A stretch of DNA of 64,000 bases from Pyrocephalus nanus. Its lineage: Eukaryota > Chordata > Aves > Passeriformes > Tyrannidae. The notes beneath the pieces were generated by a model that was given only the letters and a program-made list of their open reading frames with translations, searched no databases and was not told the origin of the DNA. Location: contig CM076270.1 in the NCBI GenBank assembly GCA_038380795.1, forward strand, positions 24,320,001 through 24,384,000, given 5' to 3'. How positions within the stretch are numbered: position 1 is the first letter of the stretch; each line of letters starts with the position of its first letter. Of the stretch, positions 47,008 through 60,100 are shown piece by piece. The position numbers and the translations under genes are program-made.

Positions 47008-50000
47008 CAGTTTGACTATTCCACATTCATGTGTTTTCCATGTTTTCTTGTCTTGCCATCGAGCTGGCCTCAGTGCATGAGAGCTGATCTTTGTAATTAT
47101 GACTAATTGCTGATGTAATGCAATCACTTGAGGGGTCAGTTCAGCAGCACAGCTGTTACCTATCCAGGAGAAAGGAGGGTCAGTGTGCTGCCAGGTTGTT
47201 TTGGCAGTCTCAGGATGACTTCTGGCCCTGGAACTCCAGGAAAAGCCTCCTCTCCTTGCAGGCTGAGCTGCTGGGGCTGGGACAGTCCCGGTCACCCCGT
47301 CCAAGGGTGCTCAGCCTGGCCTTGCAAAGCCTGCAGGGCTGATGGTGAGGCACAAAGGAAAATACAGCAGCAGGTGGGTTAAGATGGAAAAAAACAGCCT
47401 GATTACCAAGCTGTATTTGCTTTATGGCACTCAGTTTGCCATTGTGATTTTTAAAGTCCGAGGCTGGAAAGTTTGGGTCTATGTCTTCTTCGTGGCCACA
47501 GAATGTTTTTGACTAACTGGTAAGAAATTCTGAGCTAGCTGGGTTTGAAGGAGTTTTGAAACTTGTACTCAACAGTACTGATAAGAAAGAGAGGTTTCTG
47601 TCATTTTGGGATATGGTTTAACTTACTTTTGGCATTTGTAGAAAATAATTAATTGGTCTTTTTTAGAATGCTTGCTGGGACATCTTACAGTTGTGTGTTG
47701 TTAACCAAAAGACTCAATATAACCTATTCCAGCAGTTTGTTAGGAAATGTGCTTTTGTCTTGAAGTGCAAGAACTTTGATTTATTTATTTTTTTTAAATG
47801 TCTTCAGTATGGTGTGTACTTACAGTAGTTAACACTAAAATTGGGTGAAATGTTTACAAGATGCAAGTTTCTCTTCTAGGCTGCCAAACTAGGATTTTCC
47901 AGTTACTTTTCAGCTCCAACCCTCAGCTGATCAGGGGAAGAAATATCTGAGTGCTGTCTTTGAGAGCTAAGGTTTTGTATTCAAGTGTGTATTAAAGAAA
48001 GATGGGTATGATGGAGCAGGGAATAATTTTAATTAACATAGTGTATACACAGAAAAGCACAGGCAGCCTGGCTCTGACTAATGAAGTTCCTAAGCAGTGC
48101 TTGTGGTTGGTGTAGAGCAGGGGGGCCCTAGAAGGACTCACCCAAGCCTGGATCTGAAAGCTCAGTCTGCTGGCTCTAGGGCACTCCTCTATACATGAAC
48201 TCTCTTCTCTCTCCACCACCTCATTCCCCAGCTGTTCTGTGAATTAAATCAAGTCATATCCCATTTTATATCTTCCCTTGCTTGTGTTAAACACGTCCCA
48301 AATTGAGATGTGGGGGTTTTTTTTGGTTTTGTTGGTTGGGTGATATTTATTTCTTTCTTCCATGAGGAGGGACAAAAGAGGACTGATGTAATAGATGCTT
48401 CTTGAAACAAGGAGTGATGTGTTAGTATCTGGTATGCTTGCCAGTGACAGAATTTTTATGATGATGTGATTGTACTAAGCTCAAAGGGAACAGAATGCAA
48501 GTCAGCAGAGTTATAACACCATAAAACCACTGGTGGGGTAAGATAATCAAAACTGAGTGCTTGTCTTTCTCAGTGGATTTATTCCTTCTTTCTGTGTTGT
48601 CAGGAGAGGGGAGGATGTGACTGATAATAATTAGTCTCTTTACAGGCTTAAAAAATGGGAAGAAGAGGGGTAAAACAAACTATTTCTGGTTGTAAGTACT
48701 TGTAAACCCTTTCTCTTGCTTGTGAATTTAGTATCCAACAGCTTGAAACCCTGAGGACCTACATTTGTTCAGCAAGACAGCCGTAGGTAGTGATCCCTGG
48801 AGGCCACTGTATTTTTAGGCAGACTGAGCCCTTGTAAAATCAAAAGCTTGCAATTATAACTCATGCATACAACTCTTGTATGCAAGCCTTTCACCAAGCT
48901 CATGAAAATCTCTTCAGATCATCTGCAGTTTTCAGGTGCCTTCACTGACAAGGTGTCTGTACTTCAAATTCCAGGCTCTCCTTTGGTGTTTATTTCAGTC
49001 TTGGATCTGAGCAGACCAAGTTCCAAGGTTGCAGTTTGCCTCTGTCACCTGCCTGCCCAGACCTCACTAAGGTGACAGAAAACTGTCCAGTGAGAAAATT
49101 GCTGTTTAATTAAGGAAAGTGGCTTGGCCAAAAGTTCAGCTTCAGGGGGAAAGCAGTCTGGTGGGTGGTAGAAAAAGGAGACCTTGTCAGCATCAGTGAG
49201 TGATGGGATTGCCTCAGCTTGCACAGCATCCTCCTTCCCAGAGAGCAGCTGCAGGTGAGTCTCAAGCAGCCTGAAGGGTCACTGCCAAGTGGGAACTACA
49301 GGATCACACACTCCTGCACCCTCAGTCCCTTCAGACCCGGCCCTGGACCCTTTATAGCAACTCAAAGGGATGACTTGGAAATTATTTACTGAAATGTCAC
49401 AAACTTGAGCTGCTCTGGGGCTTGGGGAATGGAGTCTTAAATCCATCAGGTTCACCCCCAGTAGTGTTTTATCCAGTACTGTGTAAACAAAATGTAGTGG
49501 TTTCAGATTCTTGCCTGTGGGAGTTTATTAGGGGCTCTTACAGCGTGCAGATTACTGTGATAATGGTACTAGAACTTGATTACCCTTTAAAAAAATGTAC
49601 TGCAGAACACTTCAGACCATGCTATGGAATGCAACAAAATCTGAACTATACCTGTCAAATGAGCAAAGAACATATTGCAGTGCATATTACGCTTTCCTAC
49701 TTCTATTTCCTCACTTTCTACCATATTTTCAATTTTTTCTGAGAGTCAAACAGTCATTAGTGCTAATTAAAACCTTGTAATGGTGGTTTTATGTAAATGA
49801 AATTGTCATTTCATGTGGTGAATTTGACTTGCAACATATGTCTCTGTTTGGCTGTTCCCCTTTTGGAGGAAGGCACATAAAATGGGTGATATCTTCTGTC
49901 TCAAGGCTGATGGCTTTTAAGGACCTTCTGAATGTCCTGTTTTCCTTCTACTGAACATAATCCACAGAATGCTAAGGAAGCCTGAATGACTTTGTCTCCA

Positions 50001-51018
50001 CCTAGAGATGGGTTATTAAAATTCTAGTCCAAACTGTGTGTTTGTGTTGAACTGCATGACTTCAAAGTGAGGTTAAATCTTAACAGCTGCCCAAATGCCA
50101 TTTCACTCTTACACAGCTGTTCAGAACTCACTTCTGCAACTTTTATGTAGGAAGAAAATATTTCTCTTTGCATTTCTGAATCCCCAGAAATGCTGGCTGC
50201 CATTAGTGTGGCTGTAAGTGGCTTTCTGTCTAATGTAGATATTTTTGTATAGGAGGAAAATGCCATTGTTTTTAGACTGTGCTTTAAATGCACCTTTTAT
50301 GTAAAGAAATGGGACAGGGGAACTCCCCAAAGGAATTTGTTAATCTGTTCTGATGCCTCTGTGCTTGAAAGCTCCAGTACAGTTATAGGTGCATTAACAC
50401 ATGCACACTGGATTCCCTCCCAAATATTCACCAAAAAAAAAAGAAAACTTCTGTTCAATGCTTGGAACTGAACTCTGTTTCTCTGGCTTGGGTGGTCTGT
50501 AAGCTCCAAACTGCTATTTTTGTGAGATGGACAAACACGATGAGGTGATGCTTCATGATGATTGCAAATCTGAAATATTTATTGCCATTTGTACAGAACT
50601 TTTGTCTTTCAAACAGGCAGGATGGTACTGAAATTGTGGAGAATGTTGTTTTCTGGAACATTTCAAAGAGCTGAAGTTGTGTATTTCATTTCTGAAATGC
50701 AGTGTATGTGCATGAATCAATAGTTCAGGCTCATGTCAGGCAAGTCTAATTTAGGTCTGCCATTCTTGACAATGCCACTTTAACAATAACTTGGACTCTA
50801 TCTTTCTGTGAGATATTTGAAAATATAAACTTGGTGGAAACTGTAGATGGTTTTTATCCAGTATCTGAAAGGAGTCACAAGTTGGAAAGCATATTTTACT
50901 CTGCCTTTGCTGGTTGCTGTCATTGATTTCTGTGACTTGAGAAAAGGAAAATGAAACAAAATCTGAGATAGGGTTTCCTTTATGAATGAAAAATGAAGGT
51001 AGAATTGTTTCTTTAAAC

Positions 51019-51161
51019 CTGTTCCTAGACCTGTGCACCACACTTTTTTTGGGAGCTGGCTGCACTGAACGTGCCAGCTGAGAGATAACATATGGGCTTA
51101 GGATCATGCTGATGGGTTTTTTGTTGTCCCTGATGTTCATGTCCACGGGGTCTGGGACAAC
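51019..51161 (-). other. Candidate protein-coding exon, unidentified
   Basis: On the minus strand a nine-T run leads into ACATTCAG, a good splice acceptor. It opens a frame beginning VVPDPVDMNIRDNKKPISMI and continuing LSPYVISQLARSVQPAPKKS and VVHRSRNR, and a weak donor (AACAG|GTTTAA) closes it after 143 bp. Third codon positions are rich in G and C, unlike the AT-rich surroundings, and internal CpGs are retained. I do not recognise the protein. The frame stays open past the donor to about 50751, so splicing is not proven. It could be a chance ORF, a lineage-specific exon, or an unrecognised repeat. Confidence 0.2.
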
Positions 51162-54100
51162 CTGAATGTAAAAAAAAATTCGACAGCTCCTGCATTCAGA
51201 CATTTAGAAACACATATTCAAAAGCTGACTTTCATTTGCTGCTAGACTGCTTGGATTATTTAAGGACACCACCTCTCTGGATTTCTACATCCACGAATTT
51301 TTTATCTAAATCTCTGAAAGACATTGTTTTGTTTGTAGGCTGTGTCATAAACTATGCCTTTGTTATTTTTGCCTCAACTCTCATTTTATAACACAATGAT
51401 AACAGATAATTTCTCATTGTTTCTCTATTATGTGCTAAGAGAGGGAACAGCTGCTGCATTTATTATTAAGATATCTCTGCATACACGTTATTTGGCAAAC
51501 ATTTATGAGTTACAAGGATGCCAGATACTTCAGTGCAAACTGTCACAAAGACTTATCTTGTGTTTGTTCCTGGGCTGAAGGGGTAGGGGGGAGTGGGAAG
51601 TCCCTGCTCTTAAGCAGTAGAACATCACTTTCCTGAGTGGAAGGTGCTCAGCTTTCTAAATATTTATGGAATTTATGTAATCAAATGTGCCTTGCCTGCT
51701 CTGCTATTGGTCATATCCAAGGATGTAACACACTTGGAGAATGCTTATTTATGGATTTCTCTTTGCCAGTGCAATGGGTGTTCTCCTTTTTGGTTGTTAG
51801 GTACCCAAGACCAGAGCATCACTGGTACTCAGCAAATATCTTATTTCATCAGTGTGAGCATGGATATGCATATAGGCTGGGAAATACATTTTCTGAGACT
51901 CTTCAATAGGAAAAACTTGACACCTTTGATTAGATATTATTTATTCAGAAATAAGCTGCTAGCTGAAAAATTTTGGTGGCTCTGACCAAAATTGTGTTCT
52001 CTCTCTGAACACAGTGGAAGGAAAACAACAGTTATTCCTTGGATATCCCTGAATTTCACCTCTTCAGCAAGCTTTTTGTTGGAGGTTATTCTAAACAGAT
52101 ATTCCTGTGGTATATCTCAAACTTGGGCTTAGGTGTAAAGTACAAGAAAGCTCTTTTTAACTTCCTTGTCCCTCTATTTTGAGTTCTTTGGCTGGATTGT
52201 TCCTTCTGTAATCGTTGAGAGACTTCAACAAGGTTGTTCTAATCCTTTACAGTGTCTGAAAATAGCTCAGTTCTGGTGAAGAGGCAGCTGAAAACAGCTG
52301 GTTGATCCCCAAATAAATTAGAGCATAAAGCAGCTGATGGGTCAAGCCTGTCCTGAGAGTTTGCACTCCATCTGGATCTGGACTTCCTTGCTTTGCTTTA
52401 TGTGCAGCATTTCAGACTCTGCATGAATCTAAAAATGTGTCAGATCCAGTCAAGAGATTATACAACAAAGTTCAATAGAAAAAGTGAGAGTAGTTATTCA
52501 ACCCCTGTCTGATTTTTCTGTTCAAAATAGCATTTTTTTTCTTACATACCAGCTGTACCATTTAAAGAAGCCTGATGAAACTTAGGTCTACCAAGAAAAA
52601 AGGTGTTATCAGACAGCCATTCTGTGTAACATTGTACAACATTTATTCATACCTTTGTAAAACAAAAGGAAAGGTTGGCAGGAAAATAGTGTTTTCCAAG
52701 AGTCTGGGGGCTATTATTTGGCTACATCTTTGAGTACCTCACAAAATATTAATTACAGCTGAAGATTACTCTGATTACTAATACAGTTGTTGAAGGAGAA
52801 ATCTTCCATGTGAACATGACTTTAATAGGGTTTTTAAATTGTAATTCCGTTTCCAAACATGAATTTTTAATTCCATTTTGAAAATATTCAATTAATTTTG
52901 AAAATTTGTGATGTCTCAGAAAACTCTCTGCTCTCTTCACCATTAAATCTCCACAAGGGTTTGTAGAGAATCTTCATTAGGCTTGACATGGCAAGAAAAA
53001 TTTAATAATTTAGTTGAAGCTTTTTTTCTTTACAGCAGTCAAAAAATCCACCAAATCATCTGATACTTTAAAAGTGAAGTGTTCCAGGGGGAGGAAGCTT
53101 GACATTTGCCACAGAATGAAGTGTTGTCCCCAAAGTTATACTAGAAATAGGTGAATACAAATGCAAATTTCCCAATCCCTTCTGAGTGAGGTTTGAGGAT
53201 TCAATCTGGGAGATGGGGTGTGTACCTAGACCTGTTTTTAGGGCTCAAGATGAGTAGTTGGGCTACAGTAATTCTTGTGTTCTGCTCCTGTTTTCTGACT
53301 TGTAATGAGCCAGATACATCTTTACTGAAAAAATACCTTTTAAAAATCCAGAGGTAGAATTGGTATAAAAATTTGTATTCCTAGTAAAATGTTCCTAATG
53401 CTCCCTAATTCACTGATATCTATCACACTTCTTTTTTTTACTATTAGGAGTTGGCTTTCAGTGGCTATATAGTTCTATTAATTAATTGTAAGTAAGCTGG
53501 TAGAGTTGCCACGCTTTCTAAATTGAATTTACACTTTTACCAGCCTTCTAGAATGATTTCTAGATGCTTTTAAATGGCTGTGATCCGGGCTCATTAAACA
53601 GACTGTATTTTCTGTGCCTAAGAAACATTTGTGTAATTAGTTTTGTAAAAACCTGCCGCTGCCACTGAGATGCATATCACAATCTTGCAGATCCATGATC
53701 AATAAACCAGGAATTCTGAGCCCTGTTCCAAGCTTTTCAGCAGTATTTATTCAGCCATTAGCCATGGCCATGCAGTTATTGATCTTCAGTCTACAGCTAA
53801 TTTTTTTTTTTTTTTTGGTGTAATTTTTTTCCAGTATAACTTGGCTACACAAATGGCTTTGGTGGTTTCAAACGAGCGATTCTTTTACCCTCTTTATAAG
53901 AATGAGGGGACATGGTGGACTTGCACTAAACACAAGCTTTTTTACTTTTTATGGCACTGGTACTCCCGTTGGGAATTTGTTGCTGCTCAGTTCTTACACT
54001 GCTTTCAAAGCATAGGCACTTACAGCAAGCTGCTGATGTTTCTCAGATGTGATTTCTAACCAAAGCGGGCCCCTTTGTGTAATTTCGTTGCTTGGGATGT

Positions 54101-56799
54101 GCCATGGATTTCTCTGGGTGGCTGCCCAAGGCACTGGGAACTCCACTGCCACTCCAAGCAATGCAGGAAGTCTGCAGGTAACATGCAAATTGCAGCAATT
54201 GGAAGGGTTTGGAAGATGACATAAAAGCTTGTTATTCTGAGGCATGGACATGAGCACAGCAATGACCTCCCTTGGCCACATCTTGCTCTCAGCTGGGATG
54301 GCTTAAACCAGTTCAGGGCAGTGACACAGCACAGAGCAGCTCTGGTCAGTGTTTGTGGTGGAGGCTGCTGCTGATTGATCATCTGCTCTTGCTCAAGCCC
54401 CTTCTCTTGGCTCCTGTGGTTGCTGCCACAGACTAGAACATTCAAGATTATCCTTTCTGGCCGTCTCATTGTGTTTAGGCAAAATCAGGTCTCTGAAATC
54501 AACCCCTGTTCTCACCAGACCTAGAAACAAATTTATTCAAAGAAAGTATTTTAATCCAGATAAAATTCCTGCTCATTTGGTGCCAGTGTTCTCCTTCTGA
54601 AGTAGCTCCATGTCTTGCAGAGGGCTCATTTCCCTGCCAGTTGTTCATAGTTCATAGAGCAGTGGTGGTTCTTCTCATTAGTGGGTGCTGCTGGGTATTA
54701 AAGAGAGCTGAAGGGTTGAGAGGACAGTTCCTCACTCCCAAAGAGAGCTGGAGTATTGGGTCTGGCCTTGCACAGCAGGTTTTTCAGCTGGCATTGGAGT
54801 CTACATGAAGAGCTGAATAATTTTTCTAAAACTTGAACATAGGAGCTTATTTATGCCTTACACTCCTCTTATACATGTGCAGGGGCCCTGCAATAAATCT
54901 TCTTACTATTTCATTAGGGTTTTTAAGACCAGGTTTGAAGTTTTGGCATTAAACTCTGAGGTTTTTGTCCCTTTTATGTGCAAGTTCTACTTGTGCTGGC
55001 AGGGGTGAATAGAGACCTCACTCTACCTGTTGTGAGGTAATGTGTTATATTTTGTGAGAGAATGAATATTTGGCTTAGTGATTTCTCCAAGTCAAATAAG
55101 GTAGAGTTCTTTGTGTTTGCAATATTGCTTTCATTAGCTCATAAATAGCAGCTGTTTGTCCTGGATGTGAATTGCCACAGAAATGGCTGAGATGGTAATT
55201 TTCAGTGCTTTACACAAGCTTTTGAAAAACCTATGATTTCACTCTTCAGTGCTGCAAAATTGGATCATTTTTAATATTATTGGAATACAATGCAGTTTTT
55301 CATGGCAAAAATGGTTCTGAGAATTAAAAAGAAATGAGGACAAAATGATGCACATGGGGATGAGTTAAATACACTGATGGAGATAGGATGAGGGCATGTG
55401 AATAGAAAGAATTTGTAAGATTCTGTAATGCTAACTTGTATGCTCATCACAGGACAGTTATTTGAGAAATCTCATCTCATTTCTTTTGAACAAAGCTGAC
55501 TATGAACAGAACTGTTATTTCTCCTTCCAGTGCCATGCCAGGCACGAGCAGGACAGACTGTGAGTGCAGCAGAACCTGGGGAGGGATGGGTGCAGGAGGG
55601 TTATTTTTTGCTTTGAGGCTAAACACCTGAAAGTGTTGGTAGTTGTCAAAATGCAGCATTTTTCTTAAATGCTAATGTGAAATAGAATTTATAAAATAGG
55701 GTTTTCTGTAATCTCTGCATACTGTCTTCAACCTGCTGTGAGAGGGAGGGCTGGGTTTAATTATTTCAGAGTGCAATTTCCTTCCTAAATGCATCCAAAT
55801 CTGGTTCCTGTCTGGAAGGCAGACCGTGGCAGAGGATTTTCTGATGCCAGTCCTGGATATTTTCCATTTTCACAGATTTAGCTGAATTTTGCATATGACT
55901 GTGCAGATCTGTGGCCTTTGGAGTGGTTGGATTCTGAGCCTGGAATGATTTATCTAATACAAATACTTTTGTGGCCAAAGATCCTTCACAGGTCTGTGAC
56001 TGTGCATTGAAAAAGGAGTTACTTTGACTGTCTGCATTTTATTTCTCTAAAACAAAAAGGACTTGTAAAAAAGTCCACTTGTGGCTTATGTTGAGAAAAC
56101 AACAGTTGGTTTCAGTCTTTGATATTATTACTAGAAGCTGAAAATCCATTTAATATCTGTCCTTGTACGTGCATTTTAACATTATTTAGACTTTTCTGGA
56201 AGCCTCTTCAATATTTTTAAGACCTCTGAGCTCAATAGTCAAAGTCAGCAGGGATCTGGTTACCGGCTTGTCAAGGCAAAAAGTGATTCTCAGTTTATCT
56301 CACTCCAGATGTCACACTGGGAGTTCCTGCTTTGAACACTCTCACATTTACCTGCGACACACCTGGCTTTTTTTAAACCTTTTGGAAAGTACACATCTCA
56401 CTGTTTGTGTAGATTCCTCGTTGCTGCATCAATTCTCCATAGTGATTAAATAAGCAAGATGGCACTGTAATGAATCCAGGATGAACAGTTAGGCTGTAAA
56501 ATGTAGCCTCTATATTGGGAACAGATGAAATTCTAATGACAATTTTGCTGTCAAACACGGTCAAACTGCTGATAGCAACATGGGGGATGGTTTATCAGAA
56601 TATAAACATTTCTGATCTGAAGGGGGCAAGAATGTGTTATGTAAAGATATATTCTTAGCATATGGCAGGAACAAGGTTCATTCAAGTCATGGAATGACTG
56701 ACTCATGATGCTGAATTGCAGCAAAGTTAAGTTAAAGTTAAGTTCTTCTTTCCTATTAGCAGGCGCAGTTAACAGTTATTCAAGGGATTTAATCCTCTG

Positions 56800-56857
56800 G
56801 TTTGTGGTGGTGGTGGTGTTTTTTTTGGTTTGATGGATTTTTTTTGTTTGTTTATTT
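56800..56857. repeat. G/T-rich tract with (GGT)n
   Basis: GTGGTGGTGGTGGTG followed by T-rich, G-punctuated sequence. Low complexity. Confidence 0.9.
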
Positions 56858-57034
56858 CTTTACCCCCAGAGTTCCTGGGCAATCGAGTTTTGGAATTCTG
56901 GGACAAAACTGATGTTCCCCTGGTATTTTGTAAGGGTAAACAGGATTGTTTACCTGAATATTAGAGTTGGCCAGTATGACTGTGGAAATAATGAGTGTCT
57001 AATGAGGTCCTTGATGACCACAGTCTAGAGGGAT

Positions 57035-57115
57035 ATAGATTTGAGACAATTAGCATGACTTTTTGGTGGACAGCAGTGTCAAACTAACTTTATGAGATAC
57101 TCAATTCCAAGTTTG
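57035..57115 (+). mobile_element. Possible decayed CR1-like RT fragment
   Basis: The stretch running from TTAGCATGACTTTTTGG through TGTCAAACTAACTTTATGAG aligns by eye with the CR1 RT segment encoding HGF(V/M)xGRSCxTNL. The downstream AAGTTTGGCTAATTGATTAA fits the following 'slvdk' coding block. The reading frame is destroyed by stops and indels. This is a nucleotide-level resemblance only, and it could be another LINE family or chance. Confidence 0.4.
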
Positions 57116-60100
57116 GCTAATTGATTAAAAAAAGTACTAAAGTAAGACAGTTCATAGAAACAGGGAATTTTAAACATTTTTAACATTAACTGTAACACAG
57201 CTTAAATAAGCAAATTATGCAGATCCACTCAACTTGCACTATGTGAATAGGAAGTATCTTATGGTGATCTCAAAATGTCATTTTAAATGGGAAGTGTGGC
57301 CTGTACTTGAATTGTTCTAGATTCCAGAAAATATGGGTCTCAGTGCTTTGGTGCAATAGTTAGAGCAGTATTTAGTCATTCCTTGTATGAACAGATGATC
57401 TCTGAAAAAATGAGAGAATAATGAACAACAAGCACCAGCCCTGGCCATTCTGCATGATTTGGGCAGCTGAATTCAGTCAATCACACACTCTGTGTTTGAG
57501 GGCTTTTAATGTGGTCATGCTCTGAGAGAAGTTAAACATTTGAGGAAAGGAACTGAGTTGTGGGAAATAGTTATGAAAAAAGCAGGAAGATGGTGATAAT
57601 GGATAATTAACAGTTTATGATCTCTCGGGTGAAATTGCCCTGAAACCCTTATTCTATTCTTAGATTTACAAAAAAGAAACTATTTAGAAGGAGCAGTAGT
57701 TTCTCTATAAGAGCCATTGGGATCATCTTAGTCCAGAATGTAACTGGAAAATGGGTCAAGATGCATGAAAAAATGGTTAAATAATCAAATATACATTTAG
57801 AGTGAATGAGTGCTGCTGTTTCTCTAAAGGCACTGCTTTAGGTGTTTATGTACTTTGTGGGACAAGTATTTTGGTGAGATTTGAAGCAAGATTGCCACCC
57901 ATTTGTTTTTTAATGAATACAATGAAACTTTCACTTAACAATTTTATTTTGCTTTCAAATGGCAAGGAAAAATCACACATTTACTTCAAGTGCAAAGTCT
58001 GCTTTTCTTCAGGAACTTGGGCATAGAAATACTGGAGGGAATGGCAACAATTAATAAACCATATCCATGTAATTCATCAGAGCCAATAATGATGAATTAT
58101 CACAAATCAGCTTTCCATCGATGTCATTCAATAACTGGTGGTATTTATTTATTACTTCATTAATGAAGAATGAGAAGAGCAGCCTAACAAAAAAAACCCC
58201 ACAAAACCATTGACTAAAATTGAGCCAATCAATCCAGAAAGAATGACTAAATGATTCTTGTTTTAAAACTTTACTAATTAAAATAAAAGCTTCAGGATAA
58301 CTGTGTTTTGCTGAATGTAACCAACTGGTGGCAGTGGTCCCAGTTCAGATGTGAATGCAGCCTACAGAAACTAATTGACTAAGTTGTTTTGGTCTTGCCA
58401 GAGCCTAAATACTGTCATGTTTGTGTAGGAGATGAGAAAAAGCTTTTCTGTGTTGTGCAAACCCTGGCAGATTACACTCTGTAAGCTGGATAGCAATGTT
58501 GGGTTTTCAGCTCCTTCACGGTGCTGTTACCACTTGAATGACCGTCAAGCTGGCTTGGGTTTAGCTGCAAATAATCCATGAATGTTGAATTGTATTGCTG
58601 TTGAAGATTTCCAATTGCTGTTTGATGCTTAACTTAATTAAATGAATAAAGGCAAAATGTGTTTGAGTCAAAAATGTCCCATTGAACCCTGTGCTAGGCT
58701 GTGTAATCCCTGTGATATCCGTTCTGCTCTTCAACATTTTTCTGATGAATCATCCAGTTTTATTTGCAGTTAAATGCATATTCATGGTAGGGAAAATCTT
58801 TCCATGAATTATTCTGCAAACAAAATCCAGTCCCACAGTTAGATGCTCATAAATGGACTGAAAATCGTGTTTATGCAAAGAAAAGGCACAAAGACTCAGC
58901 TTCATTGGGCTCTTGCTTAAGCTTTTTACCTCCTGGGGGCCACAAGGCATGAAGTGGCCCTTTGAATGGAAGGATAATTTAATTTATTCTCAAGAAATCA
59001 AAATGTAAATTAAAGACTGGGTTCCGTTCTTGATTATGAGCCATGACCAAAAAATGGATCATGAAACACAGTAAGGATATTATTACCTGTCTTTTCCCTG
59101 GAGGGAGAGGTGGATCTTATTGCCCATGAAAAATGGGGGGAAACGTTCTATATAGCTTGGAATTCATTGAACTTGCTTATGAAAATCTTAAAATTCATTG
59201 CATAGGAAAACAATGGGAGTTGACCCGAAAGTTTACAAGGTGAGCATAAGAAAAATTAAAGAAAATTACTGTCAGTAATTTTCAGTCTGTTGTTTAAATA
59301 AAAAGAAGGAATCTTGCTCCAAACAAGAGCAAAAATGGAGTCAATACTTTTTGGGGGCATAGGACTTGGCCATTTAAATCAGCATGAATGTGCAACACTT
59401 ATGCACAACAGATTCTGAAGCAAAAGATTCTAAACAAACTCCCAGCTTGTTTTCTGGTATGGAATTTGAAAATATAATCTCTATAGTTCATTCAATATGA
59501 ATGTGGCAATCAGTCTCTTGCCTTTGTCTTTCAAAGTCATTCCTAATCAAGTCTTCATTTAAAAAAAAACTAAACTGCCTGAAGATAAAAAGTAAAACAC
59601 CTCTGTTAAACATCTTATACATCACTGCACTAGAGTTATTTTGTTAAGGAATTAAATCTGTTTCTTTCAAATGATTCAATCAGCTAAGTAGATATTTTGA
59701 ATTACCATGGAAATGAAATCGTAAAGTGTAATTGTCAGGTTTAAAAAGTTTGATGCACAATGCAACGTTTTTTTCATCTTTCATTTGCTTTCTTGTTTCT
59801 TCCTAATTAATTTCCTGATTAGAATCTGAGTAATGAACTTGATCTGTACTCCAGTTAGGATGCTAAAGTAAAGAGCAGAGTCACAGAGGTGAAACAGAGA
59901 ATTGGTTAAAGCTGTACCAAGTGGGTTGCTTTCTTTTTATCTAATTATTCTGGAGAAATCTGGATAATTTGTTTTACTTTGTGTTTGTGATGATTCAAAG
60001 AGAGAACATTAATAATTTGTGGCTGCAAATATCTCATATTTAAGCACAGAAGGACCAATTGCTTTCGGGGCTGTAGTTACTGATAATGTAAAGGAAAAGT

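Larger units (their letters stand above)
47008..57034. other. Noncoding sequence with one exon candidate
   Basis: Apart from the exon candidate at 51019-51161 and an open minus-strand frame at 55766-55978, no coding signal is visible. A T run lies at 53801-53816 and a G/T stretch at about 48308-48342. A GC-richer patch at 47200-47350 shows no identity. The TGCAG|GTGAGT donor near 49254 lacks a convincing exon. Confidence 0.55.
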
